64,000 nucleotides of DNA. Origin: Xylogone sp. PMI_703 (Eukaryota; Ascomycota; Leotiomycetes). Of the stretch, positions 11,300 through 22,595 are shown in pieces. The notes beneath the pieces were generated by a model. That model saw only the letters and a program-made list of their open reading frames with translations. It made no database searches and was not told where the DNA came from. Position numbers and translations under genes: made by a program. Position 1 is the first letter of the stretch; every line of letters starts with the position of its first letter. The stretch lies in assembly GCA_021399445.1 (NCBI GenBank), contig JAJTUQ010000002.1, positions 7,378,001 to 7,442,000 of the forward strand, in the 5' to 3' direction.

Positions 11300-13883
11300 A
11301 TGGATCCATTGAGTGTCACGGGGACTTTGATCGCGGTACTCCAAATTACCGGAGCGGTGATATCCATATGCTATGATTATCGTCAAGGTGCCAAAAATGC
11401 ATCCAGGGAAGTCATTCAGATATCGGACGAATTGAACAGCTTGAAAGATGTGCTGGACGCACTTTTGAGGATGGTGGAGAAGGATGAATCCAGTGACGCC
11501 ACTACGTTAGCCACATTCGAGCTTCTTACGAAACCTAATGGGCCATTAGCTGCGTGTCAAACTGAACTCGAAATTCTAAAAGCAAAGCTAGAACCCGAGA
11601 AAGGTTGGAGAGCAGTGCGACAGTCACTGGCATGGCCACTTAAAGAAGGCGAGATGCGAAAAACATTGTCAAGCCTTGAGAGGATGAAGTCGACAATGCT
11701 ACTGGCGTTATCTGCGGACCAAACGTGAGATATTATTGCCGAAGCGTCCAACGGTAACTAATAGCTTCTCCGCAGTGCTCTAAATTTGGCCGTTCATCAG
11801 AACGTTAAATATTTAACGAGAGAGTTCCAAGAACGGAATGCAAGTAGGTTGGCAGTCTAACAGAGAGAGAGGGTGGGATGAATAACTCTTAGCTAACTGA
11901 GATTTTTGTAGGCCAGGAATACCAGCAAATTATCCAGTGGTTGAAAGCTTCGGACCCGCAGGGAAAACATATTTTCAATCTGAAGAAACGTCAACCAGAA
12001 ACTGGCAATTGGTTCATATTTGGGAAACGATATGAGGAGTGGTTCCAGAGCCCTGGCTCCTTTTTGTGGCTTTATGGAATTCGTAAGTGCTATTCTTGGC
12101 CTATCACTGCTCCACTTTATCTATACTAAGGCAAAATGACAGCCGGCAGCGGTAAAACAATGCTCTGGTTAGTAATATTCTATGTTCTACCTTATTTGGC
12201 TAATTGGGGTAAGTACTACGGTAATTGAGCACCTAGTTCTTCATTGTCAGAAGACACCGCGCACAGCTACTGCATATTTCTATTTCGACTTCAGTGATCC
12301 AGGAAAGCAAGATTTGAACTCTCTCTTGAGGTCCCTACTCACCCAGCTGTCAACTCAATGCAGTACTATACCGCCATCTCTACTCCTCCTCTACAGACAA
12401 TATAGGAATGGGACAGCATCTCCCGGAGAAACGGAGCTGATGACAACGTTCCGTGACCTAGTTCTGATGTTTGATAGCGTATATATTGTACTGGATGCAT
12501 TAGACGAGGGATCTAATTGTGAAGAGCTCTTACGTTTCATTGACGGCGTTCAAAACTGGGGATTTTCGAGACTACATCTTATGACCTCCAGTCGACCGCT
12601 TCCCGAAATAGAGCAAGCCATGAGAAACTCAGCGACTGATAAACTGTGTCTTGAAGACTCTGGTATTCGCGATGATATCAAACTCTATGTCAATGACAGG
12701 TTGGCCACCAGCAAAATTCTGTTAAGTTTACCAGCCGGCATCAGAAGGGAGATTCGACAGAAGCTACTGGCAGATAATACTGTAATGTGAGTCACCAAGC
12801 TACCTGAGGTTGACTACCACTAATAATCTTCCCAGGTTTCAATGGGTGGTGTGCCAGCTCGATATGCTACGACGATGCATGACGGTAGCTGACATAAAGC
12901 AGGCGATGGCGATGGGGCTTCCTAGGAACTTGGATGATACTTACGACCAAATTTTACTCAGAATTGACCCGATGTATCGACCCCAGGCGATGAATGTCCT
13001 TAAAGCACTTACAGTGTGCGAGGAACCCTTGACGTTGGAAGAGGTTGCCGACCTCCTTGCAGTAGACCTTGAAGCTAGACCTCCTCGTTTTGACCCCGAC
13101 AAACGCCTCCTTGATCCACAAAGCATTTTGACAATGTGCTCCTGTCTAGTATCAACTTCAAAGGAAATTGAGAAGATGACATCCAGACGGTCGAAACCAG
13201 TCTTAGTATTAGAGCTGGCACATGCTTCCGTTGCCGACTATCTCACACATCCTACACCCTTGAAGTACCCTCAATTTCATTTCTCCCGATACTCAGCCCG
13301 GAGATCTCTCGCTCAAGCATGTCTAGTATATCTTCTAAATCCAGAGTTTGCTGAAGGGGCTCACGGAGGAGTTATGGAGAGACTAGATGAATTTCCATTC
13401 TTGATGCATGCTGTGTGGCACTGGCCACTATATCTCCAAAAGGAGGCGGGGGATCCCGAGGATGATTACGATCCATTCACACAAGACCTAATCCATAGGT
13501 TCTTTGCAACACATAAATTACCTAGCGGAGGTAATTTCCTCTTCTGGGTAGCCATGCTAATCCCAGATGCGCCGGATGCCTTCATCAACGACACCCAACC
13601 ATTATATTATGCTGCTTCATTCGGCTTAACAGATGTCGTGCGCGTTATATTGGAAACGGAGCCAGATATTGATATCGATGCCCTTGGCGGACGACATCGT
13701 TCTAGCGCCATGCATGTGGCTTCATACAGAAACCACTACGATGTCGTGAAGCTACTACTTGAAAGGGGTGCTGATCCGAACCTTCCAAATGATCTTGGCG
13801 AATCTGCAATGTACTGGGCTAATCGTGAAATTTCGGAGTTGTTGGAGGAGTATGGAGCGACTGAAGAATCTAGATACGAGTAG
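11300..13883 (+). CDS. NLR-type STAND protein: HeLo-like N-domain, NACHT, ankyrin repeats
   Basis: Exons 11300-11724, 11776-11843, 11912-12082, 12143-12167, 12214-12786 and 12836-13883 join to 769 residues. The start was chosen because MDPLSVTGTLIAVLQITGAV is the canonical opening of fungal HeLo-like N-terminal domains (about residues 1-140), a class linked to membrane-active cell death and heterokaryon incompatibility. Walker A is GIPGSGKT (220-227), carried largely by the 25-nt fourth exon. Walker B is VLDALDEG near 322-329. After a winged-helix-like region the C-terminus has about three ankyrin repeats (672-765; MHVASYRNHYDVVKLLLERG). Fungal NLRs of this layout are thought to act as cytosolic surveillance proteins; the ligand is unknown. 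The ankyrin block is short. No premature stop remains after splicing. Confidence 0.88.
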
Positions 13884-14818
13884 TCCTAACGCGGTAGAAT
13901 CACTTTTTGATGTAGCTAGACCAAATCCACCTATGCTTGTGGCAATCAGGGGATAACTATAGATAATCTCAAGCATGATACCGATCGTTGAGTAAAAGGG
14001 AAATTGTCATTCTTGATTACGGCTTTCAATACTTCTAATGATATGAAATGTTTTAACCGTTGATTTCTCTTGATATTTTCGTCTTTCACTAAGCCAATTC
14101 GATAGTGAGTCTGATTACCGCAGGAGACTTGATTACGATTGAGTATTCCAATACTCGCTCGGAAACGCCTTCAATTTGAATTAAATAATGTTTGCATTTT
14201 TCCATTATTGCCATAAGCGCTTTGAGCATCTGTGCAAGCAAAATGTTAGTGAGAAGGATACATTTGTCTATCTCACGGTCAATCTATTAATGTATCGTAA
14301 AGGGCTAAGCTAAATCCACTGACAGCTATTGACCGTTGGTAGCCATAGGCCCCCACAGACTTCGCTTACAGCGCCTTAGGCAGTATGCCAGAAGGAGCCA
14401 ACAGCCGTAGGGCGTTAGTGATACGGTACGGCCCATACTGTACGGTCCAACCCAGACTGTAAGCCTAACGCACTGTAAGCCGGGGTGCGTGTTAAATCAA
14501 ATCAATCCTGCAAGCTGTGTCGGTTTGCATCTCCTCGTCACAGTATCTCACCCTGGATCATAGAAATTCCGGGCTTCTATTTGCTTCTATTTGACGAACG
14601 GAAAATTTTGTAGTGCTGGTAAAAATTTGCCTTGAGATGTGCCTTCTGCGCCAAGCATTTATGTGTTTTACGTACAGGTTATGCAGACTATGTTCCTAAT
14701 GCGAGATAACGCCAAATCTTCGACACTGCCCCTTTGAACCAAATACCTGGATATATAGCCTCATGCTTCCATCTTGATTCAGCGGGTATATTTCAGTAGT
14801 CTCATTGTACTTCTCAAA
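13884..14818. other. Intergenic region
   Basis: No supported gene. Around 14340-14490 there is a GC-richer patch with repeated CTGTAAGCC and TACGG words, possibly an old repeat fragment, but no borders can be defined. Confidence 0.5.
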
Positions 14819-15832
14819 ATGCCTACCCGCGGCGAACGAATCACAGAGGTGGTGCTCAAGGTCTTGGTGTTCCCCTGCGCAGCCTTGCTCTTCTGTTATT
14901 GTATCGTGGGTGGATTTCAACCTTGCGGGACTGGAAGGATGAGAGACCGCCATGAAGCAGCAATCCGCAGAAATTGGAAAAGACGTCAGCAAGACGAGCC
15001 CGTTGCACTACCGCCTCGACGGCGCGCTCTTTCTCCGCCACCACAATCTCAGCGATTTTCATTCCGATCCATACTTCGATCCAGACGCCAGAAACACTCT
15101 CGGCTGTTGGCGCTACCGGTTGAACTGCGAGAGCAGATACTGCGACATGCCCTCGGTGACGGAGTCCTGCATCTACTTCAACTGCCTAAGCGCCTCGGCC
15201 ATCTGAGATGTGACTTACCAGAAGACGGTCGGCATTACGATCTCGGAAGGGAGTGCATTCCTGGTTACTTAAGGCAGTCGTACAATCGGCGTGATACTAC
15301 AGCTACTCCACCAGAAACCAGCAACTCTATTGCTGTTCTCAAAACATGCCGTCAACTGTACTGCGAAGGGACGAAAGTCTTGTACTCCACAAACACGTTT
15401 GATATCAACCACCCAACTTCTCTGATTTATTTAGCCAGGACAATCCTACCCAAACGTTTTGAGTCGATTAGGTATCTACAGGTCATGTGGTTGGACCCTG
15501 CCATATTCCATGACAACTGGGATATAGCGCCATATCCGTATCCTGACGACCTCCAGACATGGAGGAAGATGTGGGAACTAGTTGGGGATAGGATGGAAGC
15601 TTTGTGTAGCCTAAAGCTTGACATACAACTTGCGTGTAGATATGCCTCTCCGATCATGGACATATACCCGGTAGAGTTACCGTTAAAGGATGTGCTTCAT
15701 CCTGTAAGGGAGAATATTAGAGACTTGGAGCACTTTGAGTTGGAAGTGATGAGTCTGGGAGGAGTCTCGTATGAATATGATGAACTCGAGATGCAGACAA
15801 GGCAAGCTGTCTGTAAGCAGGGAAAATTGTAA
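14819..15832 (+). CDS. DUF7730-type fungal protein with F-box-like motif
   Basis: A single exon of 337 residues; ATG 14819 was preferred to 14774 because the upstream codons lack family character. The N-terminus has a hydrophobic stretch (about residues 10-34) followed by a basic, proline-rich linker. An F-box-like segment LLALPVELREQILRHALGDG then opens the conserved domain, with LLQLPKRLGHLRCDLP, SIAVLKTCRQLYCEGTKVLY and STNTFDINHPTSLIYL, the pattern of the DUF7730 family common in ascomycetes. Function is unknown; partner binding through the F-box-like helix is a guess. It lies downstream of the NLR on the same strand with no sign of shared transcription. Confidence 0.75.
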   Translation: MPTRGERITEVVLKVLVFPCAALLFCYCIVGGFQPCGTGRMRDRHEAAIRRNWKRRQQDEPVALPPRRRALSPPPQSQRFSFRSILRSRRQKHSRLLALPVELREQILRHALGDGVLHLLQLPKRLGHLRCDLPEDGRHYDLGRECIPGYLRQSYNRRDTTATPPETSNSIAVLKTCRQLYCEGTKVLYSTNTFDINHPTSLIYLARTILPKRFESIRYLQVMWLDPAIFHDNWDIAPYPYPDDLQTWRKMWELVGDRMEALCSLKLDIQLACRYASPIMDIYPVELPLKDVLHPVRENIRDLEHFELEVMSLGGVSYEYDELEMQTRQAVCKQGKL

Positions 15833-16532
15833 TACCTAGACCGTGTACTGTTCTCTTGAATACAATAGAAGAACTTAGCAGAGGTTTTATTCGCCCTTAA
15901 TAGATACATTAGGAGTTATGCACCTACATAAGTGACTAATACCGCGGAGCATTGGCAGCCGAGGTGATGTCAACCCTGTGAAGCTCTGGAGCTCTCCCCG
16001 CACTCATCGCCTACAGCGGCCAGCATCCATCCTTACGGGCGAAGCTGCCATTGACCACTGGCAAAGAACCTTCCTGATGCATCCAAGTCTCGTACACATA
16101 TCCGCGCTCTGAGTGGTAGTAGCTTGTCTTTACGTACTGTATGCATCCGAAATACCGTCCGAACCAAAGCAAGCATGTTACCAACAAAGGCACACGCTGG
16201 CACCAATCCGTCCAGGATCGTCGACTCCAGCAAATCCCCGCCCTGGGTAACAAAAAACCCTCTGGGATCTCGTCAAAGCGTGAGCAAAGAGAATGACAAA
16301 AGTAACACCGCAAACAAGGATGATGATGCGGGGTATGGGATCACCAACACGGAGAGACCGGGTCTTGCTGGTTGATGGTTCCTGAACGCAGAACTTGGTC
16401 TCGAAGCTTGTTGAATACTTAAAGGAAGGTAAAGTGCGCCATCCTGGCGCTACTTCAAGAGGGTAGCTGTCGCCGACAATCTCCTCGAGATCAATAGCTT
16501 CATTTTGTCTTTTCGTGTCCCCTTTGGTCACA
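15833..16532. other. Intergenic region before GH125
   Basis: It holds the GH125 promoter. A minus-strand ORF (16178-16543) with one hydrophobic helix overlaps the GH125 start and is not accepted as a gene. Confidence 0.5.
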
Positions 16533-18265
16533 ATGCCATTCATTGGCTCTTTCGCGACCGTGGTCGGTCTCCTTGCGACTGCTCTCCAGGCACAGGTCTT
16601 ACCACCGCCGTCATGCCCCGATTTTAGCAGCTACTCGACTGAAAAACACCAACCGTTGAGTACGGGACGCTTCAGTCTTTCGTACATGCGACCTGATCCA
16701 GCATGCCGGACCTTCAACTCTTCAATTGTCGAATCAACCATCAAATCGCTGAAATCCACAATCAGGGACCCAGACTTGTATCGACTTTTCGAGAATACCT
16801 TCCCCAATACCCTCGATACAGCGGTCAAATGGCGCGGCGTAGCAGCAGGCACCACGGATGAAGAACTCACGTTCCTCATTACTGGAGATATAGATGCGAT
16901 GTGGCTCAGAGATTCTGCAAATCAGATGCAGAGCTATGTTTCCTTGCTCAAGGCCGACAACTCGCGCGACAGTCTGGCAAGCTTGTACCGAGGAGTCATT
17001 AATCTTCAGGCTAGATACATCCAGGAGGCACCGCATTGTAACTCCTTCCAGCCACCAGTAGAGTCAGGATTGTCACCAGTACAGAATCAGGCTACACCCG
17101 ACAACTTCTTCCCTCCTGTGGCCAATACGACCGTGTTTGAATGCAAATATGAACTGGACTCTCTTGCAGCCTTCCTCGAGATTTCGACAAACTACTATGA
17201 AGCTACGAAGGATATCAAATTCTTCAAAAAGTTCCAATGGGCCAATGCTATCCAGACTATCATGGATACAACAAAGGCACTGTTGATCGGGACATATGCA
17301 AATAATGGCAGTATCAATGCTAGCCCGTACACATGGACCCGCCGAACTACTGTAGGGACAGAGACCCTGGATAACAGCGGTAACGGTAATCCTGTTCAAG
17401 AAGGAACTGGCTTGGTCAGAAGCGCATTCAGGCCTAGTGATGATGCGTACGTAGCGTTTCCCGTACTCTCTTTCTACTGCTGACTCGCTGCGTGCCAGGA
17501 CTATCTATCAACTATTCATCCCCGCAAATATGATGTTCTCCCGATATCTCGATTCTGCGTCAACCATCATGGCGGGAATAGGCGGCCAAGCAGATTTAGC
17601 TCGCGAGATGAAGTCTTTTGCTACCAGCATCAAACAGGCAATCACCAAGTACGGAATTGTGAACGATCCTACACATGGTCGTGTCTATGCTTTCGAGGTC
17701 GATGGTTTTGGTTCCCGTGCGTGCAAATTCCACTGTGGTTGGCGTTGTTTGGTCTACTAACATTCCCTATAGGTAATATGATGGATGATGCCAACATTCC
17801 AAGTCTTCTCGCAGCTCCATTCTTCGGCTATGTGAATGTTAATGATCCAGTCTACCAGGCTACAAGAAGCATGATCCTAAGCAAGAGCAATCCCTATTTC
17901 CAACACGGTCCTGTACTGACTGGGTAAGATCCTCTCCCATCGCTATTCAATTTGTCACTGGCTAACATTTATTTGTTCGCAGCGTTGGTTCTCCACACAC
18001 AAATCCTGGGAAAGCCTGGCCCATGTCCCTTATTATGCGGATATTCACGACGTCTGATACTAATGAGATTAAGCAAACGCTATATCAGCTCTTGAGTTCC
18101 ACGGATGGATTGGGATTAATACACGAGAGTGTAAATACATTTGACGATAGTACTTGGACACGGCAGTGGTTCAGTTGGGCAAACGGGCTGTTCGGACAAG
18201 CAATTTTGGATCTGAAGAGCCGGAAACCTAGTGCGTTGTCTCAGAGCTATCAAAAAGCGCCTTAA
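16533..18265 (+). CDS. GH125 exo-alpha-1,6-mannosidase, secreted
   Basis: Exons 16533-17446, 17499-17716, 17773-17923 and 17983-18265 encode 521 residues (527 if ATG 16515 is used). A signal peptide covers about residues 1-21. The GH125 signature [20 protein letters not shown] lies near residue 115, followed by [30 protein letters not shown], the post-splice [38 protein letters not shown], and [19 protein letters not shown] near the C-terminus. These match the metal-independent exo-alpha-1,6-mannosidase family across its length. The enzyme would remove alpha-1,6-linked mannose from yeast-type mannan or N-glycan backbones, outside the cell or in the secretory pathway. A GH92 gene lies 4.3 kb downstream on the opposite strand. 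Confidence 0.95.
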
Positions 18266-18748
18266 AGCGCGTAGCCTTGTTGCGGGGCTATTAATGAACA
18301 GTCTTAAATGAATAATGAATTTATATCTCCATTGAATAAGTAAAAGGAGAATTTTAATTTGAGTGTTTCTAACTGCCCTTATACGTGGATATGGCAAGAA
18401 GGAAATTGTGCCGCCATATATTGGTTCTCGAACTCTTCGAGTCTAATCAAGAAAGAGCATCAGAAGAGAGGACCTTGAAGCCTTTCTATAAGCATCAAAC
18501 AGTACATAGTTAAGGCCTTCCATTAGTATAGTGGCGGGAGACTTTACCTGCTCCTATCCAGATCGGGAAATTTACCGGCTTCTACCTAGATCGGGGAAGA
18601 CGGGTATTGCGGGAAGGGCCCACAGCCTCCCTACGTAACTACAAATATGCAATATCTGAGAGTAAATGCCTAGCGAGGTGCCATCTTCTTTAGGATACCC
18701 AGCCAGACGTGGTATTACTTTGGATGCTGGGAAAAAAAATTGCGGACA
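18266..18748. other. Intergenic region with short direct repeat
   Basis: Apart from two imperfect copies of a ~26-bp unit ending CAGATCGGG / TAGATCGGG (about 18544-18598), nothing is seen. The flanking genes converge here. Confidence 0.5.
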
Positions 18749-19763
18749 TTATAACTCATCCCTGTTTGCGCCCTCGCGCTCTTCTCTTTCCCTAGCTTCT
18801 CTCCGTAATCTGACTTCTCTATATCCTGGGTACCTTGACTCTTTTTCCTGAATATCTCTCTCCTTCTCCTCCCTATTAAACTCTTCTAGGCTGCGTAAAA
18901 ATTCTTCTGATTTAAAATTGGTTGGCCAGCCATTAGATTGATATAGGTCCCGAAGGTGCGGGTACTGTAAGGGAAAATATTAGATCAGTGAAGTTGATGC
19001 AATCCTCTTATTGGCACATTGAGTAATATAGGTATCGCGATGAGAACTTACCTCTCTATTTCCTTGCATTAAAATGCCCGATCCGCCCAAGCCTGAGTAA
19101 GGAATCCATTCTAACTGTATAAATTTGTGAATCCAGTCCTCCAAAAACTGCTCAGCAGGCTCTGCGGGCTGGTTATTGTAATACCACTTATTACTACCGG
19201 CTGGTGGATCTGGCCACGAGCGATTCCATCGTGACCAATTAACATTAGTAATAGTGTCTTTCCGAACGATCAGCATTTCAACTTTCCGTGGGAAGCGTAT
19301 AATGAAGTATACGGTGAAGGCCACACTTACTTTCTCTAGTATTCAACACCACCCATGACGATTCCCGATACTGAGCCCTCGTCAAAGTAACTGACCAAGG
19401 CTCAATGTATGCATTTTCATTGGTTATATCCGGGTCGCAAACATTGTTCGGATCTCGTGCCATTTTCAGGTCATCTTTAGAGTCACAATATGGAAGGAAA
19501 CTGAGACTCAACATCTCAGGTGCAATTACATGGCCAGGTGATGTGACTGTCCGACGACTTTCAGACTCTACAAGGTATGGAAGATGTTCTAGAAGCCCAA
19601 TGACTTCTGGTGACATTCCGAGCGTCCTACATCTTTCTGTATTTACTGGTGGGCTGCGAGGTGCCTGGCGGAGATGGGAGGCGGGAATGTAACACATGTC
19701 AATTAAAACTGTGTATAACTGGAGGAAGAGATGGGATATCCTCTGTGCATCAAACTGAGGCAT
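18749..19763 (-). CDS. Fungal protein of unknown function, 292 aa
   Basis: Exons 19763-19331, 19281-19052 and 18964-18749 join in frame to 292 residues; the 49- and 87-bp introns have clean GTAAGT donors. The N-terminal part resembles a widespread family of fungal hypothetical proteins: RISHLFLQLYTVLIDMCYIP, then LEHLPYL, IAPEMLSLSFLPYCD, and WSVTLTRAQYRESSWVVLNT. The middle has EDWIHKFIQLEWIP, and the last exon is a strongly charged helix rich in Glu and Arg (EREEREG). There is no signal peptide or membrane segment, so a cytosolic or nuclear location is likely. No enzymatic motif is recognised. It converges with GH125 and is divergent from the MFS gene. Confidence 0.75.
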
Positions 19764-20375
19764 TTTAGATAATAAGAGAGTTAGGGGTTTCTAAAATAAA
19801 TAGTTGTAAGTCGTGCAAGGAAACGTATGTAAAAGAAATGGCAATTGATATGAGGGAGCGCCCGTACCGGCGGCGTCTAATTTAAAACCCTTACTCCTAC
19901 ATACAAAGAATTTACACGCTGCTTTAGCTAGCGCAGAACGTGTAACTTGGAGAAATTTCACAAAGATTTTGATCACGATTCTAACACCATTTTTGCTATC
20001 AATTTGCTTATTCAGAGGGCAAAAGATTCATATCAGAGAGGAAGAGTTTGTGCTGATCTTACTGTATATAGTTTATAGTGGAGACAGCCAATACAAGCAC
20101 TCCATTTAGCTCAGGCCTTGTAGAACCCGTTCTCCCCGCAATTCCCACCCGACGGTACGTCGGCCTCGTCACTGCTAAAAGGGGTTTTTCATGAGTCAAG
20201 CCGTGAAGCTGCCAAAGACGAAAGAAATTTTCGTCGCAGGCTCCATAGTAGTCTATAATGGCGACTATAGGGCTGAAAGCTTGCTGCTCATAAAAGGGTG
20301 CGCTTCCTATCGATACTCTGGCATGGAGAAACTCATCCACGAGCTCCCACAGGGTGTGAGTTATCAACAGCGAAA
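19764..20375. promoter_or_regulatory. Divergent promoter region
   Basis: 612 bp separate the divergent starts of the unknown gene and the MFS carrier. No convincing coding sequence or named motif is visible. Confidence 0.4.
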
Positions 20376-22191
20376 ATGCCTAGTTCATTACTAACTGGAT
20401 CCGATACATCCTCGCAGCTACAAACGGATGAGGAACAGCTTAGTAGCGAGGTGGAAGTTGGCCAACTGAAATTGGACCAAAGCAATACCTGTCAACTGCA
20501 ACAAAGGGGAGCAGTTGGCTCGATCCCTGGCAAACCTCTGCCTTCAGAGAAATGCCCTCCTATGGGTGCAGGCAAACCTTTTCCTCCGCAATTAGCTGAT
20601 CCTGAAGCCTACATTGTTGAGTTCGATAGTCCCGACGATCCAAAGCATCCGCAGAACTGGAAGCCCTTCAATAAGTATGACTACTCATTTTCTTGCAGCC
20701 AAAAAAAGTAAATAGAATAGACTTGTGTTAACCATTACTCATTGAACTTATAGGTTCCTTGTGGCATTCTTCGCATGCTATGGTACGCTCACTGCATCTT
20801 TTGCCAGCGCCGTCTTCGCTGCTGGTATCCCAGGGGCGTCGAAGGAATTCCACATCAGTACTGAAGTTGGTGCTTTGGGAACTACACTCTATGTCCTTGG
20901 ATTTGCTGCGGGCCCGATACTATGGGCGCCAATGTCGGAGCTAATAGGACGACGTTGGCCTTTGACCATTGGTATGCTCGGTAGCGGCATATTTTGCATC
21001 TCCTCTGCTGTATCCAAAGATGTCCAGACGCTCATAATATGCCGTTTCTTTGCCGGCACGTTTGGTGCGAGCCAGCTTTCTGTTGTCCCTGGGTTACTTG
21101 CAGATATTTACAATAATAAGCAGCGTGGTATCGCCATCTCAATATATTCCATAAGTGTTTTTGGTGGACCTTTCTGTGCTCCATTTATTGGTGGCTTTGC
21201 CGCGATAAGTTCTCTTGGGTGGAGATGGACTCTTTATATCTCAGCTTTTATGACTTTCTTGGGTACTGGGTTGGACTTGATCTTTGTTAAGGAGACTTAT
21301 GCACCATCTCTCCTCGTCCAGAAAGCTGCGGAAATTCGGTGTCAAACTCATAACTGGGGGGTCCATGCTCGTATGGAGGAGGCCGAGGTGAGCTTTGGTG
21401 AATTGATGGAAAAATACTTCACTCGTCCATTACGGATGTTGGTGACCGAGCCGATAGTACTCCTCGTCTCGTTATACATGGCCTTCATCTACGGGCTGGT
21501 CTATGCACTTCTTGAGGCATATCCGTATGTCTTTGAGGATATATACGGGATGAGTCCTGGTGTAGGAGGATTGACATTTCTAGGGCTTTTGATTGGCCAG
21601 CTTTTTGCTCTTGCTTTCATCCTATCACAGCATACCATCTATGCTAGAAAGCTACATGCAAACAATAATGTCCCTGTCCCGGAGTGGCGTCTACCACCAG
21701 TTGGTGTGGGTGCTGTAGTATTTACCGTTGGTCTCTTTTGGTAATACTCTTTCTTTAAATAACTGATATATGTACTAATAAGTCTCAGGTTTGGCTGGAC
21801 CGGCTTTCGTCCATCAATCCATTGGATGGCACCAACGGCTGCAGGTGTTTTACTAGGTTTCGGCATTCTCTGTATCTTCTTACCGTGCTTTAACTACCTT
21901 CTGGATTCTTACCTTCATCTGTATGTTGTTTCTGAATATTGAAATAGATACTTTACTAACCTCTAATTTAATAGTGCTGCGTCAGTGGTGGCAGCTAATA
22001 TCATATTTCGATCTGCGGTAGCTGCTGCATTTCCGCTTTTTACTCGTCAGATGTTTCAATCCCTTGGGGTGCAGTGGGCTTGTACGCTCTTGGGATGTCT
22101 TGCAGCGATTATGATTCCAATCCCTTTCGCATTTCAGAGATATGGGCTATGGATTAGATCGAAAAGTCCACTTGCTTACTGTCCCAGCTAG
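20376..22191 (+). CDS. MFS transporter, DHA1 (polyamine/drug:H+ antiporter-like)
   Basis: Exons 20376-20674, 20754-21740, 21789-21920 and 21975-22191 encode 544 residues. The first donor could instead be at 20708, adding 11 residues; both close in frame. A hydrophilic N-tail of about 90 residues ends in DDPKHPQNW, typical of fungal DHA1 carriers. Then come about 12 membrane segments, with GPILWAPMSELIGRRWPLTI (motif A in the TM2-3 loop), ICRFFAGTFGASQLSVVPGL, the TM5 motif GGPFCAPFIGGF, and FRPSIHWMAPTAAGV in the C-terminal half. It probably acts at the plasma membrane. The substrate is not predictable; its position between two alpha-mannosidase genes does not by itself make it a sugar carrier, as DHA1 members usually export drugs or polyamines. 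Confidence 0.9.
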
Positions 22192-22595
22192 CCTGTTAGA
22201 AGAATGCAATTTCGACATGGCGAAGCATTTATTGCATGGAAGAAATATAGTAAAGAAAACTAGAGGTAAATGGTAAGATTGTCCACAGCCATGTGTATAG
22301 ATATAACCACTATTGTTCTTTTTTAGTTCTGTATCTTACATTTTCATTGTTATTGTTGTATATTATGGCTCTGCCGAAGTATATGGTTTCTTTGGCCTTT
22401 AGTTAGAATTTCTCCTTACTCGGGCTTTGGAACACAATCAGCTTTAACAGTGTATTTCTATTCAATAATCTAAAATGTAGTTTTATACTTTACGCTCTCT
22501 CATCGGTTTTCACGCTTCGATTTGACGAGCCTACTTTTCCAACCTCGTAAAACACTCAGATACTCCTTTATTTTTGCATTCAAAAAGACAGTAGT
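22192..22595. other. 3' intergenic region between convergent genes
   Basis: AT-rich sequence holding the two 3' ends; nothing else seen. Confidence 0.6.

Noticed and set aside
16178..16543. Minus-strand ORF of 121 codons with one strong hydrophobic helix, and overlapping ORFs down to 16011
   Set aside because: It overlaps the GH125 start codon, no splice plan joins it to a sensible C-terminus, and no family is recognised.
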